From contig DATLXU010000008.1 in NCBI GenBank assembly GCA_035575515.1, forward strand, positions 1 to 57,812: a stretch of DNA of 57,812 nt, in the 5' to 3' direction. Made by a program: the position numbers and the translations under genes. Source of the stretch: DATLXU01 sp035575515 (GTDB lineage Bacteria; Acidobacteriota; Blastocatellia; UBA7656). How positions within the stretch are numbered: position 1 is the stretch's first letter; each line of letters begins with the position of its first letter. Shown piece after piece: positions 10,697 to 18,782 of the stretch. The notes under the pieces are model-generated. The model saw only the letters and a list, made by a program, of their open reading frames with translations. It was not told where the DNA came from and searched no databases.

Positions 10697-12658
10697 ATGC
10701 CAGAAACACTGCGAATCCTTTTTCTCGAAGACAGCCCCAACGATGCAGAGCTTGCAGTAGCAACGCTTGAGGAATCAGGCTACCCATGCGAGTGGGAGCG
10801 CGTTGAGACTCGTGAAGATTTCCTCAACCGGCTCGACGCGCCAGATTATGATTTGATACTGGCAGACTACAGCCTGCCTTCGTTCGATGGAGTGACCGCT
10901 TTGAACTTATTTCTCGAACGCGGCTTTGACATTCCATTCATATTGATCTCAGGCACGCTGGGGGAAGAAAGAGCCGTAGAGAGCATGAAGGCTGGCGCGA
11001 CCGATTATGTTTTGAAGCAGCACATCTCTCGGCTTGGCTCTGTCGTCAGGCGCGCGCTCAGCGAGAAAGCGGAGCAGCGACAGCGCAAGCAAGCAGAAGA
11101 AGCTCTGCTTGCAGCCGAAGCACGCTACCGCGATCTGTTCGAGAATGCCAACGATATTATCTACATCTGCGATCTGGAAGGTCGCTTCATCTCCATCAAC
11201 AAGAAGGCGGAAAAACTCACCGGCTACACGCGCGAGGAGGCCATTGCGATGAATTTCTCTGAAATTGTCGCCCCAGAACATCATGACGCGGTGCGAGAAA
11301 GCCTCAGCGAAAAGATTGAGGGTTCGTCGGATTCAGCGATTTACGAGATTGAAATTATTTGCAAGGATGGGGAGAGGCTGCCGGTCGAAGTGAGCACTCG
11401 TTTGATTCGCGAAGAAGGGCGGCCCGTCGCAGTGCAAGGCATCGCTCGCGACCTCAGCGAGCGCAAGAGCCTCGAAGAACAGCTTCGACAGTCGCAAAAG
11501 ATGGAAGCAATCGGTCGTCTTGCGGGCGGAATTGCCCACGACTTCAACAACCTGCTGACGGCCATAATTGGCTACAGCCAGATTTCGATTGCGCAACTGG
11601 ACAAGCTCAATTTGCCGGGCATAGAAGATACGATTCATCCGCTGCGCGAAAACATCGGAGAGGTCGAAAAAGCAGCCAGGCGCGCCGCTGCGCTGACAAA
11701 GCAACTCCTGGCTTTCAGCCGCAAGCAATTGCTCCAGCCGAAAGTGATGGACCTCAATGCGCTCGTGATGGATATTGAAATAATGCTGCGACGTTTGATT
11801 GGCGAAGATATAGAGATGGTCACGCACCTCGATGCAAGGCTCGGCTATGTGAAAGCCGACCCCGGACAAATAGAACAGATAATCATGAACCTCGTGGTGA
11901 ACGCGCGTGATGCGATGCCCGAGGGTGGAAGGCTCACGATTGAAACAGCAAACGTGGAGTTAGACGAAGATTATGCGGGCCATCACCTCGAAACAAAGCC
12001 CGGATCATACGTGATGCTGGCCGTAAGCGACACAGGCACGGGCATGGATAAGGAGACTGCGTCACGAATCTTCGAGCCTTTCTTCACCACGAAAACGGCG
12101 GGAAAAGGAACGGGACTGGGGCTTTCGACCGTTTACGGAATAGTCAGGCAAAGCGGGGGCAGCATCTATGTTTATAGCGAGCAGGGCCTCGGCACAACCT
12201 TCAAGATTTACCTGCCCAGAATAGAGGGAACGAGCCAGAGTGTAGTAACGCGCGTGCCAGTTGCGCAGGCGGTTCAGGGTTCGGAGACGATCTTATTAGT
12301 GGAAGACGAGGAGGCCGTCAGAAGACTATCGCGAGTGATTCTTCAGATGAACGGCTACACGGTGCTGGAAGCGGCCAACGCCAACGAGGCCATCAGCATC
12401 TGCGATCAACACGGGGGCCGAATTCATTTAATTATAACCGATGTGATAATGCCGTTGATGAGCGGTCGTCAATTGACTGAGCATCTGGCTGATTCGTGGC
12501 CAGAGATGAAAGTGCTATACATATCGGGCTACACAGACAACGCAATTGTTCATCATGGCGTGCTGGGATCGGGCATGGCGTTTCTTCAAAAACCTTTTGC
12601 GCCAGACGTATTACTGCGCAAGGTGCGTGAGGTGCTGGACGAGCCCCGGTCAAAATAG
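10697..12658 (+). CDS. Hybrid histidine kinase, REC-PAS-HisKA-HATPase-REC
   Basis: The 653-residue soluble protein starts with a receiver (about 5-120, Asp57 in LILADYSLP). A PAS domain follows (about 135-255, ending ARDLSERKSLEEQ). HisKA has phosphoacceptor His281 in LAGGIAHDFNNLLTAIIGYS, the FixL/NtrB-like H-box. The ATPase domain shows NLVVNARDAMP and GTGLGLSTVYG. A second receiver closes the protein with Asp582 in LIITDVIMP and Lys in FLQKPFAP. No membrane segment is seen, so it is cytoplasmic. It follows the Rcp1-type regulator by 24 bp with GAGG before the ATG and is the third member of the signalling operon. With receivers at both ends it can take and give phosphate in a relay. Confidence 0.93.
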   Translation: MPETLRILFLEDSPNDAELAVATLEESGYPCEWERVETREDFLNRLDAPDYDLILADYSLPSFDGVTALNLFLERGFDIPFILISGTLGEERAVESMKAGATDYVLKQHISRLGSVVRRALSEKAEQRQRKQAEEALLAAEARYRDLFENANDIIYICDLEGRFISINKKAEKLTGYTREEAIAMNFSEIVAPEHHDAVRESLSEKIEGSSDSAIYEIEIICKDGERLPVEVSTRLIREEGRPVAVQGIARDLSERKSLEEQLRQSQKMEAIGRLAGGIAHDFNNLLTAIIGYSQISIAQLDKLNLPGIEDTIHPLRENIGEVEKAARRAAALTKQLLAFSRKQLLQPKVMDLNALVMDIEIMLRRLIGEDIEMVTHLDARLGYVKADPGQIEQIIMNLVVNARDAMPEGGRLTIETANVELDEDYAGHHLETKPGSYVMLAVSDTGTGMDKETASRIFEPFFTTKTAGKGTGLGLSTVYGIVRQSGGSIYVYSEQGLGTTFKIYLPRIEGTSQSVVTRVPVAQAVQGSETILLVEDEEAVRRLSRVILQMNGYTVLEAANANEAISICDQHGGRIHLIITDVIMPLMSGRQLTEHLADSWPEMKVLYISGYTDNAIVHHGVLGSGMAFLQKPFAPDVLLRKVREVLDEPRSK

Positions 12659-12721
12659 TTTCGGCGCAACTTTACGCCAACAACGGGGAGATGTCGGTTG
12701 TCGCGGGATGCACTCTTTCGC

Positions 12722-13339
12722 TCAAAGCGACTTGCTTTGAAATACCTGCTGCCAGTTGAGCGTGCGGCGAAGGACTGCGATTTCAGGGCGAGCGCTTTCG
12801 CCAAAAAGGTTCTCAAGCTGGTCGAGCACGACGAGCAAAAGCTGCGGCGCAAACTGTCGCGCGTGCGTCACGACGTGCGCGTAGTAGCGCAGCGCGAGAC
12901 GGTCTTTCGCGCCCGTGTGAAACGCGCGCACTTCGTCATCAGTCATCGTGACGACTTCGGCATTCACAGGGATGACCGTGCGCGGCACGCCCTGATGATT
13001 GCCTTCATCGTCAATCCAGCCGATCAGCAACAGCCCTATTAGAATTCCCTGCTCGTTGATGAGGTCAGGGCTGAAGACCGCGTTCATCTCCGCAGAGCTT
13101 GAAAGTCGCGGTCCCAACTGGCCGTAGTCGGGATTCATCAGTTGTGAGTTGTAGATGAGTCCGACCATTCGCGCCGTATCCGAAATGATGGCTACGAACT
13201 GGCCGAACTGATAATCGGCAGGCGCAGGCGGCTCAGTTGTATCCAAACGATCAAGCACCCGGCCAACATAATCAACGTGCGAATTAGATTTTATGATCTT
13301 AGCTATTTTCAATGACGCAGATTCCTCCTCGCGGCTCAA
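12722..13339 (-). CDS. HAS-barrel-like domain protein, stand-alone
   Basis: The 205-residue product has no signal peptide or membrane segment. Its first 110 residues (SHVDYVGRVLDR, FGQFVAIISDTARMVGLIYN, SQLMNPDYGQLGPRL) resemble the N-terminal beta-barrel of HerA-type ATPases, called the HAS barrel: a short module followed by a conserved NP segment. The remainder is helical and unassigned. No Walker motifs are present, so any ATPase partner must be encoded elsewhere. It overlaps the preceding 187-codon gene by ATGA, implying translational coupling, and the NurA-like gene is upstream on the same strand. The HAS-barrel assignment is by pattern only; a lineage-specific DUF is the alternative. 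Confidence 0.6.
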   Translation of the reverse strand: MSREEESASLKIAKIIKSNSHVDYVGRVLDRLDTTEPPAPADYQFGQFVAIISDTARMVGLIYNSQLMNPDYGQLGPRLSSSAEMNAVFSPDLINEQGILIGLLLIGWIDDEGNHQGVPRTVIPVNAEVVTMTDDEVRAFHTGAKDRLALRYYAHVVTHARQFAPQLLLVVLDQLENLFGESARPEIAVLRRTLNWQQVFQSKSL

Positions 13340-13899
13340 CCGATAAAACCGCCTTCAACAAGGGCCGCCTGCAACGGCTCGAATTGGTTCGCGACAAATT
13401 CATGCTGTTCGTATGCCCCGTTAAAGACGAGCCTCCCGGTCTTAAGATCGCCGCGCGAACAGGAGAGATTCTTCATCTCGCTCAGATGAAAACGCATAGG
13501 GAGCGGCAGCGATGACGAGAAACGCCCGCCCCTTCGCAGCGATTTCAACTGCTCGATGTAAGAGTCAAGCTTCTCCTGAACTTCAGCACACGAGCCTGTT
13601 ATGTCTGGCTCTTTCGGCTCGCTCTCTGCTTCCGATCGCTCGCGATAGGTTAAAGGGACTGTTCCTGAAGCAAGCCCCAGCGTGCCGCCAACAACTCCTC
13701 CCCACAGGCCCGCTTCCCGGATTATCTTGTCATCAACCATATCCTTGCGCGGCAAGAAATAGATGACCTGCTCGGTGATGATTAAGTCGCCGGAGTAACC
13801 ACCGCTCCCTCCGCCTATCAGGTACACGGCCTTCAAAGAAGCGGGCAACTGTACCGGCTCTTCCTGCTTGCGATTCTTGAACCTGTCGAAAAGACCCAT
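13336..13899 (-). CDS. Conserved hypothetical protein, glycine-rich middle
   Basis: I do not recognise this 187-residue protein. It begins MGLFDRFKNRKQEEP, a charged start often seen in small cytosolic proteins. Beta-rich text follows (VYLIGGGSGGYSGDLIITEQ), then an apolar Gly-rich stretch LWGGVVGGTLGLASGTV that may be a short membrane-associated or buried helix, and an acidic linker. The C-terminal third has YEQHEFVANQFEPLQAALVE. The general form (a displayed value, then a threshold-like beta domain) recalls PH-like or GRAM-like small domains, but this is only an impression. It lies between the NurA-like and HAS-barrel-like genes, 28 bp after the former and overlapping the latter by 4 bp. 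Confidence 0.7.
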   Translation of the reverse strand: MGLFDRFKNRKQEEPVQLPASLKAVYLIGGGSGGYSGDLIITEQVIYFLPRKDMVDDKIIREAGLWGGVVGGTLGLASGTVPLTYRERSEAESEPKEPDITGSCAEVQEKLDSYIEQLKSLRRGGRFSSSLPLPMRFHLSEMKNLSCSRGDLKTGRLVFNGAYEQHEFVANQFEPLQAALVEGGFIG

Positions 13900-13927
13900 T
13901 GATGATACTCCTTTCGGGCGAGGATAT

Positions 13928-15109
13928 TCACCTTCGGCGTGCTTTGCTTATCATTTTGCGAGCCATTCTCAAATCGAGATGCTCGCGTTCGGCGAACTCT
14001 TGAAACAGCGCGTAAAACATCTCGCGGTCGCGCGTCGTGAGCACCGCAGTCGCGTCGGCGGTTTCAATCACGTAAGGATAGCCGTTACCGACGACAACTT
14101 CGCCGCGCACGGTGTCGATAACATAATCGAGCAGGCCGCGCTCGTAAACCCACAGCGGCAGGTCAATGCGCGACGGCGGCGCGTCGCTCACAGTCTTCAA
14201 ATAGACGAAGCCTACACGGTCGCGCCAATCCGCGCCGTAATCATCGAGTATGCCGCGACGCGCGCAGCGAAAGACGGGCGTTCTGTCGCCCCACTTCATC
14301 TGCGACGCGATGAGCATAGCATCGTAGTTTCTTTCAGACGCCGCGAGATCGAACGTGACTTCAAGCATTCTCACGAGGTCGCGCGCGAAGCTCGTGTCAA
14401 TGTAGCCGATGAGCGGGATGTTTGTTTGCCGCGACGTTTCAAGCAGCGCGAGAATCTCTGAAACGTAGAACCTGCGCTGATCGTCGGGCAGAAGCTCTGC
14501 GAATGAGATTACAAGCAGGCTGTCGAAGAAGACCACAGGCGGGCGTGCAGGGTCGAAACCGCGCGCTGCGGTCGTGTTCATGTAGTTTCGGATAGCGGCT
14601 GCCTCGAGCGCGTAGCGGCGACGATGGACGGCTTGTTCGGACGGCTCGCCCGCGCCGCGCACGAGAATCTCAGCGGGCGTAAGCAATTCAAACGCCGCAT
14701 CTTTGACATATCTGCCGCCGGGCGCATGCGAGTTTTCAAACCAGCCAACCTGCACGGCTGCAACCGGCACGGAGAAATCTTTCGTCGGCAGAATCTGGCT
14801 GCCGTCTGCGGCAAAAGTCGTGCGGCCAAGCAGAGTTTCATAAGCCCACGCCCGCGCCTCTTCGTGACTCGTCCAACTGCAATCGAAAGGGATGACGAGC
14901 GAGCGAGCGGCGAAGAACTCTTCCGTTGGAACGGCTCCGGGAGATTCAACCGCGGCGAGCCGCGCGATCAATTCATCGCGGCTGATTGATGCTATGCGTT
15001 GAGCGGCGCTGTGATGATCCGAAAGCTGAGCGCGCAGTTCGTCTCTGAAAAATGCAAAGTCTGTGCGGCGGCTCTCAAGCGCAGCCTGTATCTTCTCGCG
15101 ATAGATCAT
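13928..15109 (-). CDS. nurA: NurA-like nuclease domain protein
   Basis: NurA is a 5'-3' nuclease that works with the HerA ATPase in DNA end resection, best known in archaea. The 393-residue product from the ATG at 15109 shows the hallmark TFAADGSQILPTKDF, whose Asp is a metal ligand in the family, then VVFFDSLLVISFAELLP with the second acidic site. NIPLIGYIDTSFARDLVRML and a C-terminal GLLDYVIDTV region with GNGYPYVIE complete the NurA pattern. The longer frame starting at 15148 adds thirteen residues without conserved character. The next two genes follow closely on the same strand, so this may be a three-gene unit. No HerA ATPase is visible here, so the partner is missing from the window or encoded far away. 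Confidence 0.8.
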   Translation of the reverse strand: MIYREKIQAALESRRTDFAFFRDELRAQLSDHHSAAQRIASISRDELIARLAAVESPGAVPTEEFFAARSLVIPFDCSWTSHEEARAWAYETLLGRTTFAADGSQILPTKDFSVPVAAVQVGWFENSHAPGGRYVKDAAFELLTPAEILVRGAGEPSEQAVHRRRYALEAAAIRNYMNTTAARGFDPARPPVVFFDSLLVISFAELLPDDQRRFYVSEILALLETSRQTNIPLIGYIDTSFARDLVRMLEVTFDLAASERNYDAMLIASQMKWGDRTPVFRCARRGILDDYGADWRDRVGFVYLKTVSDAPPSRIDLPLWVYERGLLDYVIDTVRGEVVVGNGYPYVIETADATAVLTTRDREMFYALFQEFAEREHLDLRMARKMISKARRR

Positions 15110-15206
15110 AGGCGGGGAAAGCCTATGTGAGCAGAGCCGAGATGTCAAACGAGTCGCAAGATGAAGCCATTGAAGATTCGCGCTTGAGGAAAATCAGGAA
15201 GCAGAG

Positions 15207-18200
15207 TTAACTGATGGCTGCGCTCTCTGCGCCGGGTTGGGCGCTGAAGAGGATTTCACCTGAGATAAATCGCAGGCACAATCGCTCGAATCCGTCTCTG
15301 CCTCGAAACTGGTTGCAAACGATGGCGAAAGATTCAGTGCCCGCGCTTGTGTCAGTCACTTTAACAATCTCGAAATCGGGCGGCGTTTGAGCAATGCGCA
15401 GCCGCATGCCGCCGCGACTGCGGTCTTCCATCATCGCTAAATCCTGCCTGATCGGTTGAAGCGATTCGTTGAGGTATTCAATCGTCACGCGGTCAAACTG
15501 TTTCTCTCGCGGCTCGCGCCGTCGCTCGCTGCCCGACCACTTCTTCGGCTGGAACCTCGCCCAGGGCTTATCGAGATAACCCGGCGGCGGATTTCGCCCT
15601 ATGAATTCTAGGGCAACTATTCTGCGGCCATTCTTCGGCGGCTCGACCCTGCGCACAAGCCCGTAAACCTTATAGCTCGGATCGGAATAGGCATAACTTC
15701 TGAGCTTCGACGGTAGCGGCAGCATGATTTGCAGCACCGCTCCATGCCGCACGCGCTTCTTCAGAGTGAGCGTGACGCCCGTTCGGCTCACGTCCAGTGT
15801 TTCGGTCATCTCTTCCCACTTCGCGCGGTTGCGGTCGTAGCCGGTCACACGCGTCGGAATCATAAGATTGAATCGCGCGCAGCGACGGCGATTATCGCCG
15901 CTCACTTCTCGAATATTCTCCGAGTATATCTTTTCCTGAGCCTGAGATGAACTTATGCTCAACGACGGCTCGTCTTCTTTCACGCTCTGCTGGCGAGTGC
16001 CCGATGATGCAATTGCTGTGATGTCGAGCGCAGCCGTCACTGGTCGAAGCCTGCGCGTCTCATAGCCCGATGTCGCATCTAAATCCGCTATCGGAGCGGG
16101 CGCGCCCTGACTGAGTCCTCTGTGGTAAGTCTCCTGAATCAAGGCTCGCATCGTTTCGCCATCAACGGGCTTTGACAGCAGGTAGCCCTGCACGTATTCG
16201 CAATTGAGTCCGGTCAGTTGAATCACCTGCTCGCGCGTCTCGACGCCTTCTGCTATCACATCCATTCCTAAATTCACGGCGAGCGAGATTATCGTGCGAA
16301 TGATTTCGGAATTCTTCGGCATGCTCATTCGCGTCACGAATGAGCGGTCAATCTTCAAAGTGTCAATGGGGAAGCGGTGCAGGTAGCTGAGCGATGAATA
16401 GCCCGTGCCGAAATCGTCTAGCGACAGCTTGATTCCCAGCGCCTTCAGCTCTTTCAGAATCATCGCAGATGTTTCGATGTTTTCAATGATGGCGCTTTCG
16501 GTTATTTCAATCTTGAGGCTGTGCGCTTCAACGCCCGTCTCTTCGAGCGTCTTGCTGATGCGCTCAATGAGGTCAGACTGTGACAGTTGCCTCGCCGAAA
16601 GATTGACGCTCATCGTGAGCGGAGGTTCTGAGGGAAACATCTGCTGCCACACGCGCAACTGACGCAACGATTCTGTTAGAACCCACTGGCCGATGGGAAT
16701 TATCAATCCGGTCTCTTCCGCGAGCGGAATGAATTGTGTGGGCGAAACAGGGCCGTGCTGCGGATGCTGCCATCTGACCAGCGCTTCAAATCCGGCAATG
16801 CGCCAATCCTCAAGCGATACGATTGGCTGGTAATAAATGCGCAACTCGTTTCGATTGATTGCGCGCCGCAGGTCTGTCTCAAGTTGCAGCCGAGCGACCG
16901 CGTTTTCATGCATGCCTTTGTCAAATAATTCAAAGCGGCCTCGCCCGCCATCTTTCGCGCGATACATCGCCGTGTCTGCGTTCCGAAGCACGTCGTCAGG
17001 CTCTTCGCAGGAGGTGAGGTTGAGCGCAATGCCTATGCTGGCAGAGATAAATACTTCGTGTCCGCTTAAGTTGAACGGCGCAGCCAGGTCTCTTTGAATC
17101 CGCTCGGCTGCATGCGTCGCATCTGTGACGTGCGAAAGGTGATCGAGCACGATGGCAAACTCGTCGCCGCCCAATCGCGCGACCATATCGCCGGGTCGAA
17201 GCGACGTGTGGAGCCGTCGCGCAACGCCCATAAGCAATTGATCTCCAATTTGATGACCAAGACTGTCGTTGACGACTTTGAAGCGGTCGAGATCGAGGAA
17301 CAGGACTGCGAATAAATAATTGTCGCTGTGACGAGCGCGAGCGAGCGACCGCTTGAGCCTGTCCATAAACAGCGCACGGTTCGGCAGTCCTGTGAGCACA
17401 TCGTGATTTGCGTTATGAAGAAGCTGCTGCTCGGACTGCTTCTGCTCTGTGATGTCGGTCATCGAACCTGCCATTCGATAGATATGCTTATCTGCATCCC
17501 ACACGGCCAATCCTCGGCTGAGCATCCAGCTATAGCTTCCATCTCTGCGGCGAATGCGATGCTCGCTGAAGAATTGAGGCGACGAGCCTAGCAGGTGCGA
17601 TGTTATCGTCTCGTGGACCTGCTCGATGTCTTCAGGGTGAATGCGGCTGAACCATTCATCGGGCCGCGCGCCGATTTCGCTTTCCTCGTATCCGAGCATC
17701 GCTTTCCATCGCGGGCAGAAATGCATCTCGTTGGTTTCGAGGTTCCAGTCCCACAGGCCGTCGCTGCCGCTCTTTGCGACGAGCGCGTAACGCTGCTCGC
17801 TTGCGGCAAGCGATTTGATTGCTTCTTGCCGTTCGGCAACGGCACGCTCAAGCTCAAGACTTTTGCGATGAAGCTCAAGCTGAGAGACAAGCCCGCTTGC
17901 AAGCGTGCGCAGGGCCTTCTTTTGCGCGGCGGTAAGATGTCGCGGCCTTCGATCAATGACGGCAAGCGCGCCGAGCGCGAAACCGTCTGATGTGATGAGC
18001 GGCGCGGCGGCGTAAAAGCGAACTCCGGGGCGAGCCGTGACGAGCGGATTATCTTTGAAGCGCGCGTCTTTTGAAGCGTCAGGGACGATGAACATCTCCG
18101 ATCCGAGAATCGCCCACGAGCAGAAAGCATTCTTGCGCGAGGTCTGAATCGAGCGGATGCCGACTCTTGATTTATAGCTGACGCGATTTGCTTCGACGAT

Positions 18201-18389
18201 GCTTAGGAAGGCAACGGGCGTTGAGCAGATTTCTGCCGCAAGGTGGGTGAATTCATCGAATAATTGTTCGGGGGCAGAATCAATCAGATGATAGCGATTG
18301 AGCGTTTCTAGTCTTGCTTTTTCGTTTTCCGGCAGCGGCGCGCTCATGATCAGTTCGTCTGGGTATTTTGAATTCTGATTAGTCGCCAT
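15207..18389 (-). CDS. GAF-PAS-GGDEF-EAL-PilZ-PilZ cyclic di-GMP protein
   Basis: The 1060-residue soluble protein carries every step of c-di-GMP handling. A GAF domain covers about 20-180 and a PAS domain about 198-325 (ending GSMTDITEQKQSE). The GGDEF cyclase domain has intact GGDEF at 407-411 and the NANHDVLTGLPNR entry motif. The EAL phosphodiesterase domain has EALVRW at 535, DDFGTGYSSLSYLHRFP and AEGVETREQ, so it looks catalytically complete. Two PilZ-like c-di-GMP-binding domains follow, at about 832 (RRRCARF, DVSRTG) and about 952 (ERRREPRE, EDRSRGG). PilZ domains at the end of a GGDEF-EAL protein would let the enzyme read its own product. The ATG at 18389 is used; a TTG one codon upstream is also possible. 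Confidence 0.93.
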   Translation of the reverse strand: MATNQNSKYPDELIMSAPLPENEKARLETLNRYHLIDSAPEQLFDEFTHLAAEICSTPVAFLSIVEANRVSYKSRVGIRSIQTSRKNAFCSWAILGSEMFIVPDASKDARFKDNPLVTARPGVRFYAAAPLITSDGFALGALAVIDRRPRHLTAAQKKALRTLASGLVSQLELHRKSLELERAVAERQEAIKSLAASEQRYALVAKSGSDGLWDWNLETNEMHFCPRWKAMLGYEESEIGARPDEWFSRIHPEDIEQVHETITSHLLGSSPQFFSEHRIRRRDGSYSWMLSRGLAVWDADKHIYRMAGSMTDITEQKQSEQQLLHNANHDVLTGLPNRALFMDRLKRSLARARHSDNYLFAVLFLDLDRFKVVNDSLGHQIGDQLLMGVARRLHTSLRPGDMVARLGGDEFAIVLDHLSHVTDATHAAERIQRDLAAPFNLSGHEVFISASIGIALNLTSCEEPDDVLRNADTAMYRAKDGGRGRFELFDKGMHENAVARLQLETDLRRAINRNELRIYYQPIVSLEDWRIAGFEALVRWQHPQHGPVSPTQFIPLAEETGLIIPIGQWVLTESLRQLRVWQQMFPSEPPLTMSVNLSARQLSQSDLIERISKTLEETGVEAHSLKIEITESAIIENIETSAMILKELKALGIKLSLDDFGTGYSSLSYLHRFPIDTLKIDRSFVTRMSMPKNSEIIRTIISLAVNLGMDVIAEGVETREQVIQLTGLNCEYVQGYLLSKPVDGETMRALIQETYHRGLSQGAPAPIADLDATSGYETRRLRPVTAALDITAIASSGTRQQSVKEDEPSLSISSSQAQEKIYSENIREVSGDNRRRCARFNLMIPTRVTGYDRNRAKWEEMTETLDVSRTGVTLTLKKRVRHGAVLQIMLPLPSKLRSYAYSDPSYKVYGLVRRVEPPKNGRRIVALEFIGRNPPPGYLDKPWARFQPKKWSGSERRREPREKQFDRVTIEYLNESLQPIRQDLAMMEDRSRGGMRLRIAQTPPDFEIVKVTDTSAGTESFAIVCNQFRGRDGFERLCLRFISGEILFSAQPGAESAAIS

Positions 18390-18592
18390 CAAGCAAGCAC
18401 TCTTGTCAACTTACAGCGATGCGCGGCAGGGACTGTTCCTGCGGCCATATCGTAAACGAGCATCGCTTTGCCGGGGGTGGCGGCGCATTGAATCAGTGCA
18501 AGGCCGGTGCCAGTATGTAAGGGATACTGATTAAAGAAAAACGAAGGATGATCCTACCTGCATCGGGCACGTGCGCCATCCGGCCATTATCT

Positions 18593-18626
18593 AAATGACC
18601 GAAGGCGCTGACGGCGAAGGTCATTT
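18593..18626. repeat. Inverted repeat upstream of the c-di-GMP gene
   Basis: AAATGACC (18593-18600) and GGTCATTT (18619-18626) form 8-bp perfect arms around an 18-nt loop. On the minus strand this lies about 210 nt upstream of the GGDEF-EAL start and just after the pnp terminator. It could be an operator or a second terminator. Confidence 0.4.
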
Positions 18627-18692
18627 TAATTCGCAATCGGGTTTGTCGTTGCGATGGGAATAAGAACTGCGACCGGGTTAGGAAAATGATGA

Positions 18693-18727
18693 ATGGGCAA
18701 GCAAGTATTAGTTTCTTGCTTGCCCAT
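18693..18727 (-). terminator. Probable pnp terminator hairpin
   Basis: ATGGGCAAGCAAG (18693-18705) and CTTGCTTGCCCAT (18715-18727) are perfectly complementary over 13 bp around a 9-nt loop. On the minus strand it begins 56 nt after the pnp stop codon and is followed by the pyrimidine-rich TTCATCATTTTCC. The T-run is imperfect, but the stem is strong and the position is right. Confidence 0.65.
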
Positions 18728-18782
18728 AGCCCTTTACAGGAATGACTGAGCGCAAAGCTTCAGATTGTGCTAACGCAATCTT

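Noticed and set aside
18393..18540. Short leftward frame ending in TGATG at the start of the c-di-GMP gene, possibly a leader peptide
   Set aside because: No clear start codon with ribosome binding site. Text such as GTGLALIQCAATPGK is suggestive but has no family match; probably chance.
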